Assembly (NCBI GenBank): GCA_947168665.1
Contig: CAMVMX010000012.1
Coordinates: forward strand, 49,020 to 113,019
Length of the DNA: 64,000 nt
Direction of reading: 5' to 3'
Source: an uncultured Bacteroidales bacterium
GTDB taxonomy: Bacteria; Bacteroidota; Bacteroidia; Bacteroidales; P3
Within the stretch, counting starts at the first letter, position 1. Each line of letters starts with the position of its first letter. Under the pieces are notes generated by a model, which was not told where the DNA came from, searched no databases, and worked only from the letters and a program-made list of their open reading frames with translations. A program made the position numbers and the translations under genes. This document shows positions 19,076 to 29,399 of this stretch, piece after piece.

Positions 19076-19109
19076 TTTGCAAAGGTACGATTTTTTTTTG
19101 TATTTTTGC
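19076..19109 (+). promoter_or_regulatory. Promoter of pyrK-pyrD
   Basis: TTTG (19076-19079), 21-base spacer, TATTTTTGC (19101-19109). The pyrK start is 67 bases downstream. The TTTG element overlaps the minus-strand -7 box of recR, so the two promoters share DNA. Confidence 0.7.
19079..19087 (-). promoter_or_regulatory. -7 box for recR
   Basis: Minus-strand TACCTTTGC, 22 bases before the recR ATG. No clear upstream TTTG was seen on that strand. Confidence 0.55.
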
Positions 19110-19175
19110 ATTTTGAATTGCTTGTTATGGCTTTTAATGACAGGCAGATTATTAGGTACAAACAAGATAAGTTGT

Positions 19176-19949
19176 ATGAAACAGATAGCCGATTTTACTA
19201 TTGTGGGGCGTGAGCAGCTGGGCGAACAGTATTTCAGCCTTACGTTGCGCCATCCCGACCAGTTGCCCGCTATCGAGGCTGGGCAGTTTGTGGAGGTGGA
19301 GGTGAGCGACTGCCGTGAGGTGCTGCTGCGCCGCCCGATATCAATCCATGATGTGGACGAAGAACAGAATACGCTTAAGCTGCTGGTTCAAATTGTGGGC
19401 AAAGGCACACGCAAGTTGTCTGAGCTGAAGGTGGGCGAGAGCCTGAACCTGATTTTCCCGCTGGGGCATGGCTTTAGTGTGCGGGGTGAGCGTCCGCTGC
19501 TGGTGGGTGGCGGTGCCGGTATAGCCCCGCTGTTCCATCTGGCCAAGAGCTACAGCCGGAAAGGGGTAGAGCCTACGATTCTGTTGGGTGGCCGTACTAA
19601 GGCGTTGATTCCTGTACGCGACGCCTTTGAGCAATACGGACGTGTTTTTTATGCCACGGAGGACGGCTCGCTGGGCGAGAAAGGGCTGGTGACTCAACAC
19701 CCGGCTTTTGCGGGCCGGTATGACCATATTTGCACTTGTGGGCCCACTCCGATGATGAAGGCTGTGGGGCGTTATGCGATGGAGAAGGGCGTGGAGTGCG
19801 AGGTGTCGCTGGAGAATATGATGGCTTGCGGCATAGGTGCTTGCCTGTGTTGTGTGTGCGACACCGACGATGGGCATAAGTGCGTTTGCAAAGAGGGTCC
19901 AGTGTTTGATGTGAGGAAGCTGACCAAATGGTTGGCGGCAACCAAATAA
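19176..19949 (+). CDS. pyrK: Dihydroorotate dehydrogenase electron-transfer subunit PyrK
   Basis: 257 residues. PyrK passes electrons from dihydroorotate oxidation in PyrD to NAD+ through FAD and a [2Fe-2S] cluster. Seen: an FAD-binding barrel with RRPISIHDVD, a nucleotide-binding half starting LLVGGGAGIAPLFHLAK, and the C-terminal cysteine cluster CGIGACLCC ... KCVCKEGPVF. ATG 19176 is chosen from the conserved N-terminus. pyrD follows after 12 bases, so they form an operon and a type 1B heteromeric enzyme for pyrimidine synthesis, as expected in an anaerobe. Confidence 0.95.
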   Translation: MKQIADFTIVGREQLGEQYFSLTLRHPDQLPAIEAGQFVEVEVSDCREVLLRRPISIHDVDEEQNTLKLLVQIVGKGTRKLSELKVGESLNLIFPLGHGFSVRGERPLLVGGGAGIAPLFHLAKSYSRKGVEPTILLGGRTKALIPVRDAFEQYGRVFYATEDGSLGEKGLVTQHPAFAGRYDHICTCGPTPMMKAVGRYAMEKGVECEVSLENMMACGIGACLCCVCDTDDGHKCVCKEGPVFDVRKLTKWLAATK

Positions 19950-19961
19950 TCTGTTTTCGAT

Positions 19962-20867
19962 ATGGCAAAGTTAGAGACAAAAATCCACAATATTGTGCTG
20001 AAGAATCCGGTGATGACGGCTTCGGGCACATTTGGCTATGGCGAGGAGTTCGCTGATTTCATTGATTTGAGCCGTCTGGGTGGCATCGTTGTGAAAGGCA
20101 CCACGGGCGAGCGCCGCCAGGGCAACCCTTATCCCCGCATGGCCGAAACCCCTGCTGGCATGCTCAATGCCGTGGGGCTGCAGAATGTGGGTGTGGGGAC
20201 TTTCTGCAAGGAGGTTTACCCCCGCATAAAAGACATAGATACAAATATTTTGGTCAATGTGAGCGGCTCGTCGATTGAGGAGTATTGCAGCGTTGCCGAG
20301 CAGGTGGATGCCTTAGACAATGTTCCGGGCATTGAGTTGAACATCAGTTGCCCCAATGTGAAGAAAGGAGGCATGGGTTTCGGCACAGACCCTGCTATGG
20401 CTGCGCAGGTGGTGAAGGAGGTTCGCAAGGTGTATCGCAAGACTTTGATTGTGAAACTTACACCCAACGTGACCAGCATTGTGGACATCGCCAAGGCAGT
20501 GGAGCAGGCCGGGGCTGACAGCGTGTCGCTGATTAACACGCTGCTGGGCATGGCCATTGATGTGGAGCGCCAACGGCCTTGCCTCAGCACTATCACTGGC
20601 GGCCTGAGCGGCCCTTGCGTCAAGCCCATTGCGGTGCGCATGGTGTGGCAGGTGGCTCACGCGGTGCAGATTCCCGTGGTGGGGCTTGGAGGCATCAGTT
20701 GTGCTGCCGACGCGCTGGAGTTTTTGATGGCCGGAGCCAAGGCAGTGCAAGTGGGAACTGCCAATTTTCTGGATCCTGCGGTGACTGTGAAGATTGTCGA
20801 CGGGCTTCAGGACTACTGTCAACGACATCAGATTGAAGATATTAATGACATTATAGGAATCATATAA
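19962..20867 (+). CDS. pyrD: Dihydroorotate dehydrogenase catalytic subunit PyrD (type 1B)
   Basis: 301 residues, the normal length. It oxidises dihydroorotate to orotate with FMN. Motifs: [16 protein letters not shown] at the N-terminus, [12 protein letters not shown], the substrate-binding [13 protein letters not shown] with the active-site Cys seen in class 1B enzymes, VKLTPNV, and the FMN phosphate site [19 protein letters not shown] with AVQVGTANF. It is co-transcribed with pyrK, and the BadF-type kinase gene follows after 24 bases. Confidence 0.96.
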   Translation: MAKLETKIHNIVLKNPVMTASGTFGYGEEFADFIDLSRLGGIVVKGTTGERRQGNPYPRMAETPAGMLNAVGLQNVGVGTFCKEVYPRIKDIDTNILVNVSGSSIEEYCSVAEQVDALDNVPGIELNISCPNVKKGGMGFGTDPAMAAQVVKEVRKVYRKTLIVKLTPNVTSIVDIAKAVEQAGADSVSLINTLLGMAIDVERQRPCLSTITGGLSGPCVKPIAVRMVWQVAHAVQIPVVGLGGISCAADALEFLMAGAKAVQVGTANFLDPAVTVKIVDGLQDYCQRHQIEDINDIIGII

Positions 20868-20891
20868 CTGACGGTAGTTGTCTTGTAAGGT

Positions 20892-21761
20892 ATGATTTTG
20901 ATTGCCGATAGCGGTAGCACGAAGACCCATTGGGTGCTGATGGGGGAGGGATGTGAGCGGCACTGCACCACGGAGGGACTCAACCCCCTGTTTGCCGATG
21001 CGGCTGTTTTCGGCCGTGAGGTGAGTGCTATGGGGCGAGAGCTGCAGTTGGAGAGGGTGCGGGTGAGTCAGTTGTTCTTTTATGGCTCTGGCTGTGGCAC
21101 TGAGAGCGCTTGCGGACAGGTGAGGGAATGGCTTGGGCGGACAGTGCGGGCGGACAGTGTCGAGGTGAGCGGCGACTTGCTTGGAGCGTGCCGGGCCACT
21201 TGCGGACACAGTGCGGGCTTGGTGGGTATATTGGGTACCGGCAGCAATATGTGCTACTACGACGGGTGCAAGATTGCCCGCCGCAGGGTTTCGACAGGCT
21301 ACATTTTGGGTGATGAAGGTTCAGGCAACCATATTGGCAAACGATTGCTGAAAGACTATTTGGAGGAGCGAATGCCAGAGCAGGTAAGGGACCTGTTCTA
21401 TGCCGATTACCCCTGCACAACGGCTCAGTTTATAGACCACGTATACCGCCGGCCCAATCCTAACCGTTACTTGGCTTCGCTGGCCTCTTTTGCCGATCGC
21501 CACCGCCGGGAGCCCTATGTGCAGCAAGTGTTGCAGCAGTGTTTTTCGGCCTATTTCGACCAGTTGCCTTACTTTGGCGAACAGGCCCAGTTGCCCCTCA
21601 GTTTGGTGGGGGGACTGGTGTCGTCCTTCAGCGAGGAGTTGAAGGCCGCCGCCACCGCACAGGGGGTGACGCTGGGCGCCATGGTACAGTCGCCCATTGC
21701 GGGATTGATGCAGTTCCACGGCAGGGGAGCCTCCGACGGCGTTTTTTTTGCTGCCCAGTAA
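20892..21761 (+). CDS. BadF/BadG-type ATPase, probable N-acetylglucosamine kinase
   Basis: 289 residues with the ASKHA sugar-kinase fold: phosphate-1 loop LIADSGSTKTHWVLM, phosphate-2 loop GLVGILGTGSNMCYY, and GYILGDEGSGNHIGK, then an adenosine segment with LVGGLVSSFSEEL. Bacteroidetes proteins of this kind are generally annotated as BadF/BadG/BcrA/BcrD ATPases and resemble eukaryotic N-acetylglucosamine kinase. Phosphorylating an amino sugar would fit the nearby NagZ-like gene at 17.3 kb, but the substrate is inferred. Coding strand is G-rich, unlike the next gene. Confidence 0.75.
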   Translation: MILIADSGSTKTHWVLMGEGCERHCTTEGLNPLFADAAVFGREVSAMGRELQLERVRVSQLFFYGSGCGTESACGQVREWLGRTVRADSVEVSGDLLGACRATCGHSAGLVGILGTGSNMCYYDGCKIARRRVSTGYILGDEGSGNHIGKRLLKDYLEERMPEQVRDLFYADYPCTTAQFIDHVYRRPNPNRYLASLASFADRHRREPYVQQVLQQCFSAYFDQLPYFGEQAQLPLSLVGGLVSSFSEELKAAATAQGVTLGAMVQSPIAGLMQFHGRGASDGVFFAAQ

Positions 21762-21812
21762 AATATTAATAGCGTTACTGCGTTACTTACGAGTTTAAAA
21801 TTACATATCACA

Positions 21813-22373
21813 ATGGATTTATCAAACATCTTAGCCATCTCTGGCAAACCCGACTTGAACGAACTGGTGTCGAGAACCAAAAACGGCGCCATTGTAAAGA
21901 ACCTTGTCAACGGACAGAAATTCCCTGTATTTTCGAGCAACAGCATCAGCCAGTTGAGCGAGATACGCATGTTCACCACCGATGACGAGAAACCCCTTGA
22001 AGAGATTTTCGAAAGCACGTATAACTTGCTGGAGGGCAAGCCCACCGATTTCGACCCCAAGAAGGCCGACAGCAAGGAGTTGTTCGATATGCTGGCCAAG
22101 GTGCTGCCCAACTACGACACCGACCGTGTGCATGCTTCCGATGCTAAGAAACTGTTTTCGTGGTATAATATCCTGCTCAATGCCGGCAAGCTGACCCCCA
22201 CCGAGGAGGACAAGGAGGCTGAGAGCGCCGAGGCCGAAAACATCGAGAAGGCGGCCGCGCCCAAGCCTGCCGCACCGAAGCGCACCACTGCCCCCAAACA
22301 GGCTGCCCCCAAGGCTACCACCCAGGCCAAGTCGGCTCCTAAGCGCACCACAACCGCCAAGAAAGCCATCTAA
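21813..22373 (+). CDS. DUF5606 family protein with Lys/Ala/Pro-rich tail
   Basis: 186 residues. The first 130 match the Bacteroidetes DUF5606 pattern: ILAISGKPDLNELVSR, a Sm-like beta region, then VLPNYDTDRVHASDAKKLFSWYNIL. The function is not established. The last 55 residues are low-complexity and basic (repeats of APKRTTAPKQAAPK type), like histone H1 or DNA-binding tails, and likely disordered. Cytoplasmic, with no signal peptide. Confidence 0.8.
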   Translation: MDLSNILAISGKPDLNELVSRTKNGAIVKNLVNGQKFPVFSSNSISQLSEIRMFTTDDEKPLEEIFESTYNLLEGKPTDFDPKKADSKELFDMLAKVLPNYDTDRVHASDAKKLFSWYNILLNAGKLTPTEEDKEAESAEAENIEKAAAPKPAAPKRTTAPKQAAPKATTQAKSAPKRTTTAKKAI

Positions 22374-22417
22374 TTGGTGCTTTGATTTTGTTTAACCTTA
22401 TAATACCAAACAGAAAC

Positions 22418-23467
22418 ATGAAGAAATTGTTACTTTCGTTGATGGCCCTCACAATGGTTGCCACAGTATTGTCGTGCAAAAAAGACCCCAATCCCAATGA
22501 GGGTAATGTACCCGCCGTGCCGGTATACAAAGAGGGTGTCTACAACCCCGTGATGAAAGTTGCGTCGGTGACCAAGAACGGAGACCCTGACCAGGAATGG
22601 AGCTGGCAAGGCGACAACCTGGACCGAATCACCTGGATAGGCGGTGAGGTCAAGTCCTACACTTACGCCGACGGCTATATCACCAAAGTGGAGTCCGACT
22701 TGTCGCTGGGCGAGGAATTACGCTACACCTATGCGGATGGACGGATGACCAAGTGCGATGTGTACTACAGTGGTGCCTTGGCGCTGCAGATTGACCTCCA
22801 GCACAACGAGGTTGGCAAAATCAGCGGCGGCCAGATAACGATTGACGACAATTTTCTCATGACTTTGGCCGGACAGTTGCTGGGCCAGGGTTCGTTCTTT
22901 GAGAAACTGGTGGGCACACCCGCCGCCGAGACCATGGTACAGCTGGCTCAGATTGCCAAAGCTCACGGCGACACCAAGCTGAGCATCTCCGACAAGGTCT
23001 TTTCGACCAGTTTTGTATGGAATGGCGAGAATGTCGACAGGCAGGTATTGGAAGGCTCGCTTGTGCTGAATGTCACAGCCGATGATTTGGATTTGCTTCA
23101 GCAGTTTATCGACATCCCTGAGCAGTACCTCTCTTTGATACAGATGGTAATGATGGCCGGTGGTGGCTCACTCCCTTTGCAGGTAAGCATTGCCGACACC
23201 ATCTCGGCCACTTATGACGACATGTACAACCCCATGTTCTGCAACTGGGGCGAACTCCTCAGCCCGCAGACTCTCTCCCGTGCCAACATGCTTACCATGA
23301 GCAACAATGCCGCCATAGCCCTCTCTATCTCTATGATGGGACAAAGCCAGGAATTGTTGCGCAGACCGTTCAACACTACCGAGGAGTATCATTACGAGTA
23401 TAACGACCAGAAATACCCCACCAAGGTTACCGGTACCGACGAAATCATTTACACATATAAGAACTAA
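22418..23467 (+). CDS. Lipoprotein with YD-like repeats, unknown function
   Basis: 349 residues from ATG 22418. The lipoprotein signal [14 protein letters not shown] ends at VLSCKKDP with the lipid Cys at about 20. The next 100 residues hold short repeats such as [14 protein letters not shown] and [14 protein letters not shown], as in Bacteroidetes DUF4595/YD-type beta proteins, and the last strand ([16 protein letters not shown]) repeats this. Between them is a 150-residue helical region. Probably a periplasmic or surface lipoprotein. metG starts 7 bases after its stop. Confidence 0.75.
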   Translation: MKKLLLSLMALTMVATVLSCKKDPNPNEGNVPAVPVYKEGVYNPVMKVASVTKNGDPDQEWSWQGDNLDRITWIGGEVKSYTYADGYITKVESDLSLGEELRYTYADGRMTKCDVYYSGALALQIDLQHNEVGKISGGQITIDDNFLMTLAGQLLGQGSFFEKLVGTPAAETMVQLAQIAKAHGDTKLSISDKVFSTSFVWNGENVDRQVLEGSLVLNVTADDLDLLQQFIDIPEQYLSLIQMVMMAGGGSLPLQVSIADTISATYDDMYNPMFCNWGELLSPQTLSRANMLTMSNNAAIALSISMMGQSQELLRRPFNTTEEYHYEYNDQKYPTKVTGTDEIIYTYKN

Positions 23468-23474
23468 AAAATCA

Positions 23475-25535
23475 ATGATATACACTGAAAAAGACCAACA
23501 ATTCAAACGCTACACTGTCACCTCGGCGCTGCCCTATGCCAACGGGCCTGTCCACATCGGCCACCTTGCGGGGGTCTATGTCCCTGCCGATGTCTACGTC
23601 CGCTATCTGCGCAGTGCCGGTGAGAAGGTAATGTTTATCGGTGGCAGCGACGAGCACGGTGTCCCCATCACTATCAAAGCCCGTAAAGAGGGTGTCACTC
23701 CGCAGGACATCGTCGACCGCTACCACAAGATAATCAAAGACTCTTTTGCCGAATTTGGCATCTCATTCGACATCTATAGCCGCACTTCCAGCCCCGAGCA
23801 CCACAAAACCGCCGCCGCCTATTTCAAGAAACTCTACGACGAAGGGAAATTTGTGGAAAAGACCTCCATGCAATACTATGACGAGGAGGCACACCAATTC
23901 CTGGCCGACCGCTACATTACCGGCACTTGCCCCCATTGTGGCAACGAGCACGCCTACGGCGACCAGTGCGAAGCCTGTGGCACCTCCCTCAATGCAACCG
24001 ACCTCATCAACCCCAAGTCCACCCTCAGTGGCAATCCTCCCGTCATGCGCGAAACCAAACACTGGTACCTCCCCCTTGACCAGGATGAGCCTTGGCTGCG
24101 CCAGTGGATTCTGGAAGAACACAAAGGCGACTGGAAAACCAATGTCTACGGTCAGTGCAAGTCGTGGATTGATGCCGGTCTGCAGCCCCGTGCCGTTACG
24201 CGCGACCTTGACTGGGGTGTGAAAGTACCCGTCGAGGGTGCCGACGGCAAGGTGCTGTATGTATGGTTCGATGCCCCGATTGGCTACATCAGCTTTACCA
24301 AACAGTTGAAAGGCGACGACTGGGAGCAATGGTGGAAAGACCACGACACCAAGCTGGTCCACTTCATAGGCAAGGACAACATCGTCTTCCACTGCATCAT
24401 CTTCCCCGCCATGCTCAAAGCCGACGGAAGCTATATCCTGCCGCAGAATGTGCCCGCCAACGAGTTCCTCAATCTCGAAGGCGACAAAATCAGCACCTCG
24501 CGCAACTGGGCTGTTTGGCTCCACGAGTATCTCAAAGACTTTCCCGGCAAGCAGGATGTGCTGCGCTACACCCTTTGCAGCAACGCTCCTGAAACCAAGG
24601 ACAACGACTTTACATGGAAAGACTTCCAACTGAAAAATAACTCTGAGCTGGTTGCTATTCTCGGCAACTTTGTCAACCGTACCCTTGTCCTCACCCACAA
24701 ATTCTTCGACGGCAAGGTACCCGCCTGTGGCCCGCTGACCGACCTTGACCGCGACACCATCAACGAGATTGCCACCTTCCCCGAGCGTGTGGGCCGCAGT
24801 ATTGAGAGCTACCGCTTCCGCGAAGCCCTCGCCGAGATGATGAATCTGGCTCGCCTTGGCAACAAGTATCTCACCGATACCGAGCCATGGAAACTGGCCA
24901 AGACTGACCCCGAGCGTACCGCCACCGTCCTCAACCTCTCGCTGCAGATTTGTGCCAATCTGGCTGTCCTCTGCGCGCCTTTCCTGCCCTTCACCGCCGA
25001 CAAGATGCACCGCATCATGAACCTCCCCGCCATGGGCTGGCGCACCGCCGGACGTGTCGATCTCCTCGCCGCCGGCCATCCCATCGACAAACCCGAACTC
25101 CTTTTCGAGCAGATTGACGATGCCGCCATCGAGGCCCAGGTCAACAAACTGCTTGAAACCAAACGGCAGAACGAGCTCAACGCATGGACTCCCGCCGAGG
25201 TGAAACCCACTGTGGCTTTCGATGACTTCGGTAAGATGGACATCCGTGTCGGCACCGTGTTGGAATGCGCCAAAGTGCCCAAGGCCGACAAGCTCCTGCA
25301 GTTCAAAATTGAAGATGGCATGGGCACACGCACCATCGTCAGCGGCATTGCCAAGTTCTATCCCGAACCGGAGAAACTGGTGGGCATGCAGGTATGCTTC
25401 ATCGCCAATTTCGCCCCGCGCAAGCTCAAAGGAGTCGAGAGCCAGGGCATGATACTCAGTGCTGAAGACAAGGATGGCCGCCTGGTGCTGGTCACCCCCA
25501 GCCAGCTGGTCACCCCCGGATGCAATGTGGGATAA
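23475..25535 (+). CDS. metG: Methionyl-tRNA synthetase
   Basis: 686 residues. Charges tRNA-Met with methionine. Class I motifs: the HIGH-type [14 protein letters not shown], a zinc knuckle [18 protein letters not shown], and the KMSKS-equivalent [10 protein letters not shown], a variant common in Bacteroidetes. The C-terminal 110 residues are the EMAP/Trbp111-type tRNA-binding domain ([20 protein letters not shown]). Full-length. The epimerase-like gene follows after 3 bases, suggesting a shared transcript. Confidence 0.97.
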   Translation: MIYTEKDQQFKRYTVTSALPYANGPVHIGHLAGVYVPADVYVRYLRSAGEKVMFIGGSDEHGVPITIKARKEGVTPQDIVDRYHKIIKDSFAEFGISFDIYSRTSSPEHHKTAAAYFKKLYDEGKFVEKTSMQYYDEEAHQFLADRYITGTCPHCGNEHAYGDQCEACGTSLNATDLINPKSTLSGNPPVMRETKHWYLPLDQDEPWLRQWILEEHKGDWKTNVYGQCKSWIDAGLQPRAVTRDLDWGVKVPVEGADGKVLYVWFDAPIGYISFTKQLKGDDWEQWWKDHDTKLVHFIGKDNIVFHCIIFPAMLKADGSYILPQNVPANEFLNLEGDKISTSRNWAVWLHEYLKDFPGKQDVLRYTLCSNAPETKDNDFTWKDFQLKNNSELVAILGNFVNRTLVLTHKFFDGKVPACGPLTDLDRDTINEIATFPERVGRSIESYRFREALAEMMNLARLGNKYLTDTEPWKLAKTDPERTATVLNLSLQICANLAVLCAPFLPFTADKMHRIMNLPAMGWRTAGRVDLLAAGHPIDKPELLFEQIDDAAIEAQVNKLLETKRQNELNAWTPAEVKPTVAFDDFGKMDIRVGTVLECAKVPKADKLLQFKIEDGMGTRTIVSGIAKFYPEPEKLVGMQVCFIANFAPRKLKGVESQGMILSAEDKDGRLVLVTPSQLVTPGCNVG

Positions 25536-25538
25536 CCC

Positions 25539-26540
25539 ATGAAAGTATTGCTTTTGGGCGCCAGCGGACTGCTCGGCCACAATGTTTTGAAACATCTTCT
25601 GCAGCAAGGTCATGAAGTTCATGCCTTGCTGCGGAACGTTTCTGCCCTCCACACCCAGGCCTTCCCCTCCACCCATGGGCTGACCCTCTTCCAGGGGTCG
25701 CTGCTCGACGGCAGCACTCTCGAGACTGCGGCGCAGGGCTGCGAAGCCATCATCAATTGCGCCGGTGTCACCGACATGTCGTTGCTGCGCTACGAGGACT
25801 ACCTTCCTGTCAATCGCGACCTTTGCGGCATGCTGGTTGCGGTGATGGAAAAACTCAACATCCACCGCCTTGTGCACACCAGCACCGCCAACACCATCGG
25901 CTATGGCACACCCTCCCAACCCGCCACCGAGTCCTCACCCATGCAGTCCCCGTTCAGCCGTTCCTTCTATGCCCTCAGCAAGCGCGAAGGCGAGGAACTA
26001 CTGCTTCGGGCCTCCAGCAGTCACCCCGACTGGCATATCATCATCCTCAACCCCGGCTTCATGGTCGGTCCCTACGATACCAAACCCTCCTCGGGAAAAC
26101 TCCTCCTCACGGGCTATCGCAAACCCCTCATGCTTTCCCCCAAGGGGGGCAAAAGCTTCATCCATGTGGCCGATGTGGCCGTTGCCGCCGTCAATGCCCT
26201 CACCATGGGGCGGCACGGCAGCCGCTACCTGCTCACAGGCCAGAACATGTCCCTCCAGCTTTTCTATCGCCTCCAGGCCCACACCATGCACTACCGCCAA
26301 CTTCTTCTGCCATTGCCCAACTGGCTGCTCAGCCTTGCGGGCAGGGTAGGGGACATGCTGCGGTTCTGTGGTCTCGCCACGCAACTCTCCACCCGCAACG
26401 TGCGGCAGCTCATGGTGCGCGAATACTACGACAATACTGCCGCCGTCACCCAGCTGGCCACCTCGCAGACACCCATTGCCCAAGCCATCCCCGACTTCTT
26501 CAATTGGTGGAACAGCCGTCCCGCCAAGTCCATACGGTAG
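25539..26540 (+). CDS. NAD-dependent epimerase/dehydratase (extended SDR)
   Basis: 333 residues. Rossmann start VLLLGASGLLGHNVLKHLL (GxxGxxG), INCAGVTDMS, and the catalytic SDR pair YALSKREGEELLL (Tyr and Lys). Most like 3-beta-hydroxysteroid/dihydroflavonol-type reductases that act on sugars or other small molecules; the substrate is not readable. Coding strand is C-rich. It is followed by 147 bases with no gene. Confidence 0.85.
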   Translation: MKVLLLGASGLLGHNVLKHLLQQGHEVHALLRNVSALHTQAFPSTHGLTLFQGSLLDGSTLETAAQGCEAIINCAGVTDMSLLRYEDYLPVNRDLCGMLVAVMEKLNIHRLVHTSTANTIGYGTPSQPATESSPMQSPFSRSFYALSKREGEELLLRASSSHPDWHIIILNPGFMVGPYDTKPSSGKLLLTGYRKPLMLSPKGGKSFIHVADVAVAAVNALTMGRHGSRYLLTGQNMSLQLFYRLQAHTMHYRQLLLPLPNWLLSLAGRVGDMLRFCGLATQLSTRNVRQLMVREYYDNTAAVTQLATSQTPIAQAIPDFFNWWNSRPAKSIR

Positions 26541-26687
26541 GATTCAACCACCCTCATTTTGCACTCTGCCGGCAGCCCAAACCGCACTGACGGGCACCCC
26601 AGCCCCTTTTTGTATCGATTAAAACAGCCCCGAGGCAATTTTTCCAGCCCAAGTGCGTTATGCATTCAAATATAATATTCTCTTATC

Positions 26688-27707
26688 ATGAAAAAGCTGT
26701 TATCGATCATGCTTGTGGCCTCTGCGCTGCTTGTCTCATGCAATAATGCCAATACCGACGGCCCTCAGAAGAAAGGCTCCTCCGGCAAGACGCTTGAACT
26801 GATGATTGTGGCCGACAAGGATGTTTACCGTGGTGAAACCAAGAATCTTATCGACTCCCTCTTCGGCCGTCCGCAGATAGGGCTTCCCGTCCCGGAGAAG
26901 ATGTTCGACATTATCAACATCCCCATCTCATCCTACAAAAACACCGAAATGTTCCAGAACCACCGCAACATCATCTTCTGCGACGTCAACCCCTCCAACC
27001 CCGACAAAGTCTACATGCACATCGACGAGTATGCCGCTCCCCAAGTGGTGTATGATTTTGCCGTCAAAGACCAGGCCTCGCTCCGCGACATGCTGCGCAA
27101 ATACGAACACCACATCCTCAACCAAATCTACAATGCCGAGCACCGCCGTGTCATCAAAGCCTTCAAAGGCATGGAAGGCTTCAAAGTCAACGAGGCCATC
27201 CGCAAGCAGTTCGGCTTCGGCCTGATGTTCTCCAACGAGTTTGCCATTGCCAAGCAGTGCGACGACTTTGCCTGGGTGCGCAAAGAGGCCAAGGACTTCG
27301 GCATCGGCGTACTCATCGATGTCTTCCCCTACGAAAACCAGAACGTCTTCGACGAGCAGCATATCCTCGACCGTCTGGACACCATCATGCGCCGCCACGT
27401 ACCCGGCAGTGCCGACAGCAGCTATATGGGCATTGAACGCCGCCGCGACGACCACGGCAACTACCTGGCCCCCATCCAGCTCCGCAAAGTCGACTTCGAT
27501 TCCAACTACTGCATCGAGACCCGTGGCTGCTGGCGCACCTTTGGCGACTTTATGGGCGGTCCCTTCGTAACCTACACACTCCTCTCGCCCAGCAAGACCA
27601 AAGTCATCATGCTCACCGGCTACGTCTACTGCCCACGCAATAAGCCCTGGACCAAACGCGACCTCCTCATGCAGGTCGAAAGCATCTGCTGGTCCCTCAA
27701 ATTCTGA
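26688..27707 (+). CDS. DUF4837 family lipoprotein
   Basis: 339 residues. Lipoprotein signal ending ALLVSCNNA (Cys about 19). The body matches the Bacteroidetes DUF4837 family: LELMIVADKDVYRGE near the start, PISSYKNTEMFQNHRNII, a central helix AIRKQFGFGLMFSNEFAIA, and the highly conserved GCWRTFGDFMGGPFVTYTLL near the C-terminus. The family function is unknown. It is followed by DUF6089 and uppS, a neighbourhood often kept in this phylum. Confidence 0.85.
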   Translation: MKKLLSIMLVASALLVSCNNANTDGPQKKGSSGKTLELMIVADKDVYRGETKNLIDSLFGRPQIGLPVPEKMFDIINIPISSYKNTEMFQNHRNIIFCDVNPSNPDKVYMHIDEYAAPQVVYDFAVKDQASLRDMLRKYEHHILNQIYNAEHRRVIKAFKGMEGFKVNEAIRKQFGFGLMFSNEFAIAKQCDDFAWVRKEAKDFGIGVLIDVFPYENQNVFDEQHILDRLDTIMRRHVPGSADSSYMGIERRRDDHGNYLAPIQLRKVDFDSNYCIETRGCWRTFGDFMGGPFVTYTLLSPSKTKVIMLTGYVYCPRNKPWTKRDLLMQVESICWSLKF

Positions 27708-27739
27708 CCTTTTGGCACACCGAGTCCCCCTTCATCATT

Positions 27740-28600
27740 ATGCGTAGACTTTTGCTCTTTCTGGTCCTTCTCGCTGTCGCCCAGCCACTCCTTTCCCAGA
27801 AAATCCTTGATCGGACCGAACTGGGCATCACGGTTGGCGGTATGAACTACCTCGGCGACCTTAACAACCAGAGCATGTTCGGCAAGGTCAACCTTGCGGG
27901 CGGCCTCCTGGCCCGCCTCCACCTCGACTCCCGCTGGGCCCTCTCTGCCGGGGCCTCATACGGCCATATCGAAGGGGGCAACCCCGACCACATCAAGCTC
28001 CGCAACCTCAGCTTCCGCTCCTATGTGGCCGAGGCCTACATCCGGGCCGAGTTCAACTTCTTCCCCTATGGTGTCCGTTCCGCCACCTTCAAGCGGGCCA
28101 CACCCTACATCTTCTGCGGTTTCGGCGCCTTTCGCTTCAACCCCATGGCCCTCTACACCGACCCCTCCTCAGGTCTCGCGCAATGGTATGCCCTCCAGCC
28201 CCTTGGCACCGAAGGCCAAGGCTCCAAAGCCTACCCCGACCGTGCCAAATACCTGCTCTTTGAGGTCTGCATGCCTTTTGGCATAGGCTATCGCTGGCGG
28301 CTGGCCCAGAACGCCCACCTCACCGTCGAGTACGGCTGGCGCAAAACCTGGACCGACTATCTCGACGACGTAAGCACCACCTACGTCGGTGCCCAGACCT
28401 TCACCGACGGCACCCACGGCACCATGGCCGCCACCCTTGCCGACCGCAGTGCCGAGGTAGTGCCAGGCTACGTCAACGCACCCGGCATCAAGCGCGGCGA
28501 CGACTCCCTCGACGACTGGTATTCCTACTTCAATGTTTCCCTCACCTTCTCCACCGAGATGCTTTTCGGCTGGATGCGGGGCAAAGTATGTGAAAAATAA
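27740..28600 (+). CDS. DUF6089-like outer membrane beta-barrel protein
   Basis: 286 residues. A signal peptide (ends PLLSQK) is followed by alternating amphipathic strands such as LGITVGGMNYLGDLN, ALSAGASYGHIEGG and YIRAEFNFFPYG, typical of an 8-10-strand outer membrane barrel. The segment TPYIFCGFGAFRFNP and the glycine-rich turns fit DUF6089, usually found just before uppS in Bacteroidetes. Probable role in the outer membrane; no ligand known. Confidence 0.75.
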   Translation: MRRLLLFLVLLAVAQPLLSQKILDRTELGITVGGMNYLGDLNNQSMFGKVNLAGGLLARLHLDSRWALSAGASYGHIEGGNPDHIKLRNLSFRSYVAEAYIRAEFNFFPYGVRSATFKRATPYIFCGFGAFRFNPMALYTDPSSGLAQWYALQPLGTEGQGSKAYPDRAKYLLFEVCMPFGIGYRWRLAQNAHLTVEYGWRKTWTDYLDDVSTTYVGAQTFTDGTHGTMAATLADRSAEVVPGYVNAPGIKRGDDSLDDWYSYFNVSLTFSTEMLFGWMRGKVCEK

Positions 28601-28629
28601 TCCCTCATTGCCATACAATAAACACCGTT

Positions 28630-29373
28630 ATGAAACTCGAAGACATTGACAAAACCCGTGTGCCGCAGCATGTGGCCATCATCATGGACGGCAACGGCCG
28701 CTGGGCCCAGCGCCAAGCCCACAAACGTATCTTTGGCCACCAGCACGCCATGACCGCCGTGCGCCAGGCTGTCGAAGCCGCCGTGGCCTGCGGTGTCAAA
28801 TACCTCACCCTCTACACCTTCAGCACCGAGAACTGGAACCGCCCGCAGGACGAAATCGACGGCCTCATGCAGCTCCTCATCAAAGCTGTCCACGACGAGA
28901 CCAAGACCCTCATGGACAACAACGTCCGTCTGCAAACCATCGGCGACCTCGACCGCATTCCCCAGCCGTCGCGCAGCACCCTGCAGGGATGTATTGACCA
29001 GACCGCCTCCAACACCGCCATGACCCTCGTGCTGGCCCTCAGCTACAGCTCCCGCTGGGAGGTGGCGCAAGCCCTGCGCTCCATCTGCGCCGAAGCCCGC
29101 GACGGCCGTCTGCAGCCCGCCGACATCACCGAGGACACCCTCCGCCGCTACCTCGTCACGCGCGACTACCCCGACCCCGACCTCCTCATCCGCACCGGCG
29201 GCGAACTCCGCATCAGCAACTTCCTCCTGTGGCAGATGGCCTACACCGAGTTCTATTTCAGCGACCAGCTCTGGCCCGACTTCCGCCAGGAGGACTTCTT
29301 CGCCGCCCTCTACGACTACCAGAACCGCCAGCGCCGTTTCGGCAAAACCGGCGACCAGGTGTCGCACCAATAA
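28630..29373 (+). CDS. uppS: Isoprenyl (undecaprenyl diphosphate) synthase UppS
   Basis: 247 residues. Adds isopentenyl units in cis to farnesyl diphosphate to make the undecaprenyl carrier used for peptidoglycan and O-antigen. Motifs: HVAIIMDGNGRWAQ with the metal-binding Asp, YTFSTENWNRP, ALSYSSRWEV, and DLLIRTGGELRISNFLLWQ with YTEFYF. Full-length. In many Bacteroidetes bamA follows directly; here about 2.8 kb intervenes. Confidence 0.95.
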   Translation: MKLEDIDKTRVPQHVAIIMDGNGRWAQRQAHKRIFGHQHAMTAVRQAVEAAVACGVKYLTLYTFSTENWNRPQDEIDGLMQLLIKAVHDETKTLMDNNVRLQTIGDLDRIPQPSRSTLQGCIDQTASNTAMTLVLALSYSSRWEVAQALRSICAEARDGRLQPADITEDTLRRYLVTRDYPDPDLLIRTGGELRISNFLLWQMAYTEFYFSDQLWPDFRQEDFFAALYDYQNRQRRFGKTGDQVSHQ

Positions 29374-29399
29374 TCCCCCCATCCCTGACAGCCCCGGCC

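Noticed and set aside
23763..25919. 718-codon open frame antisense to metG and the epimerase gene
   Set aside because: Both plus-strand genes have complete conserved motifs; the antisense product is biased and unlike any family.
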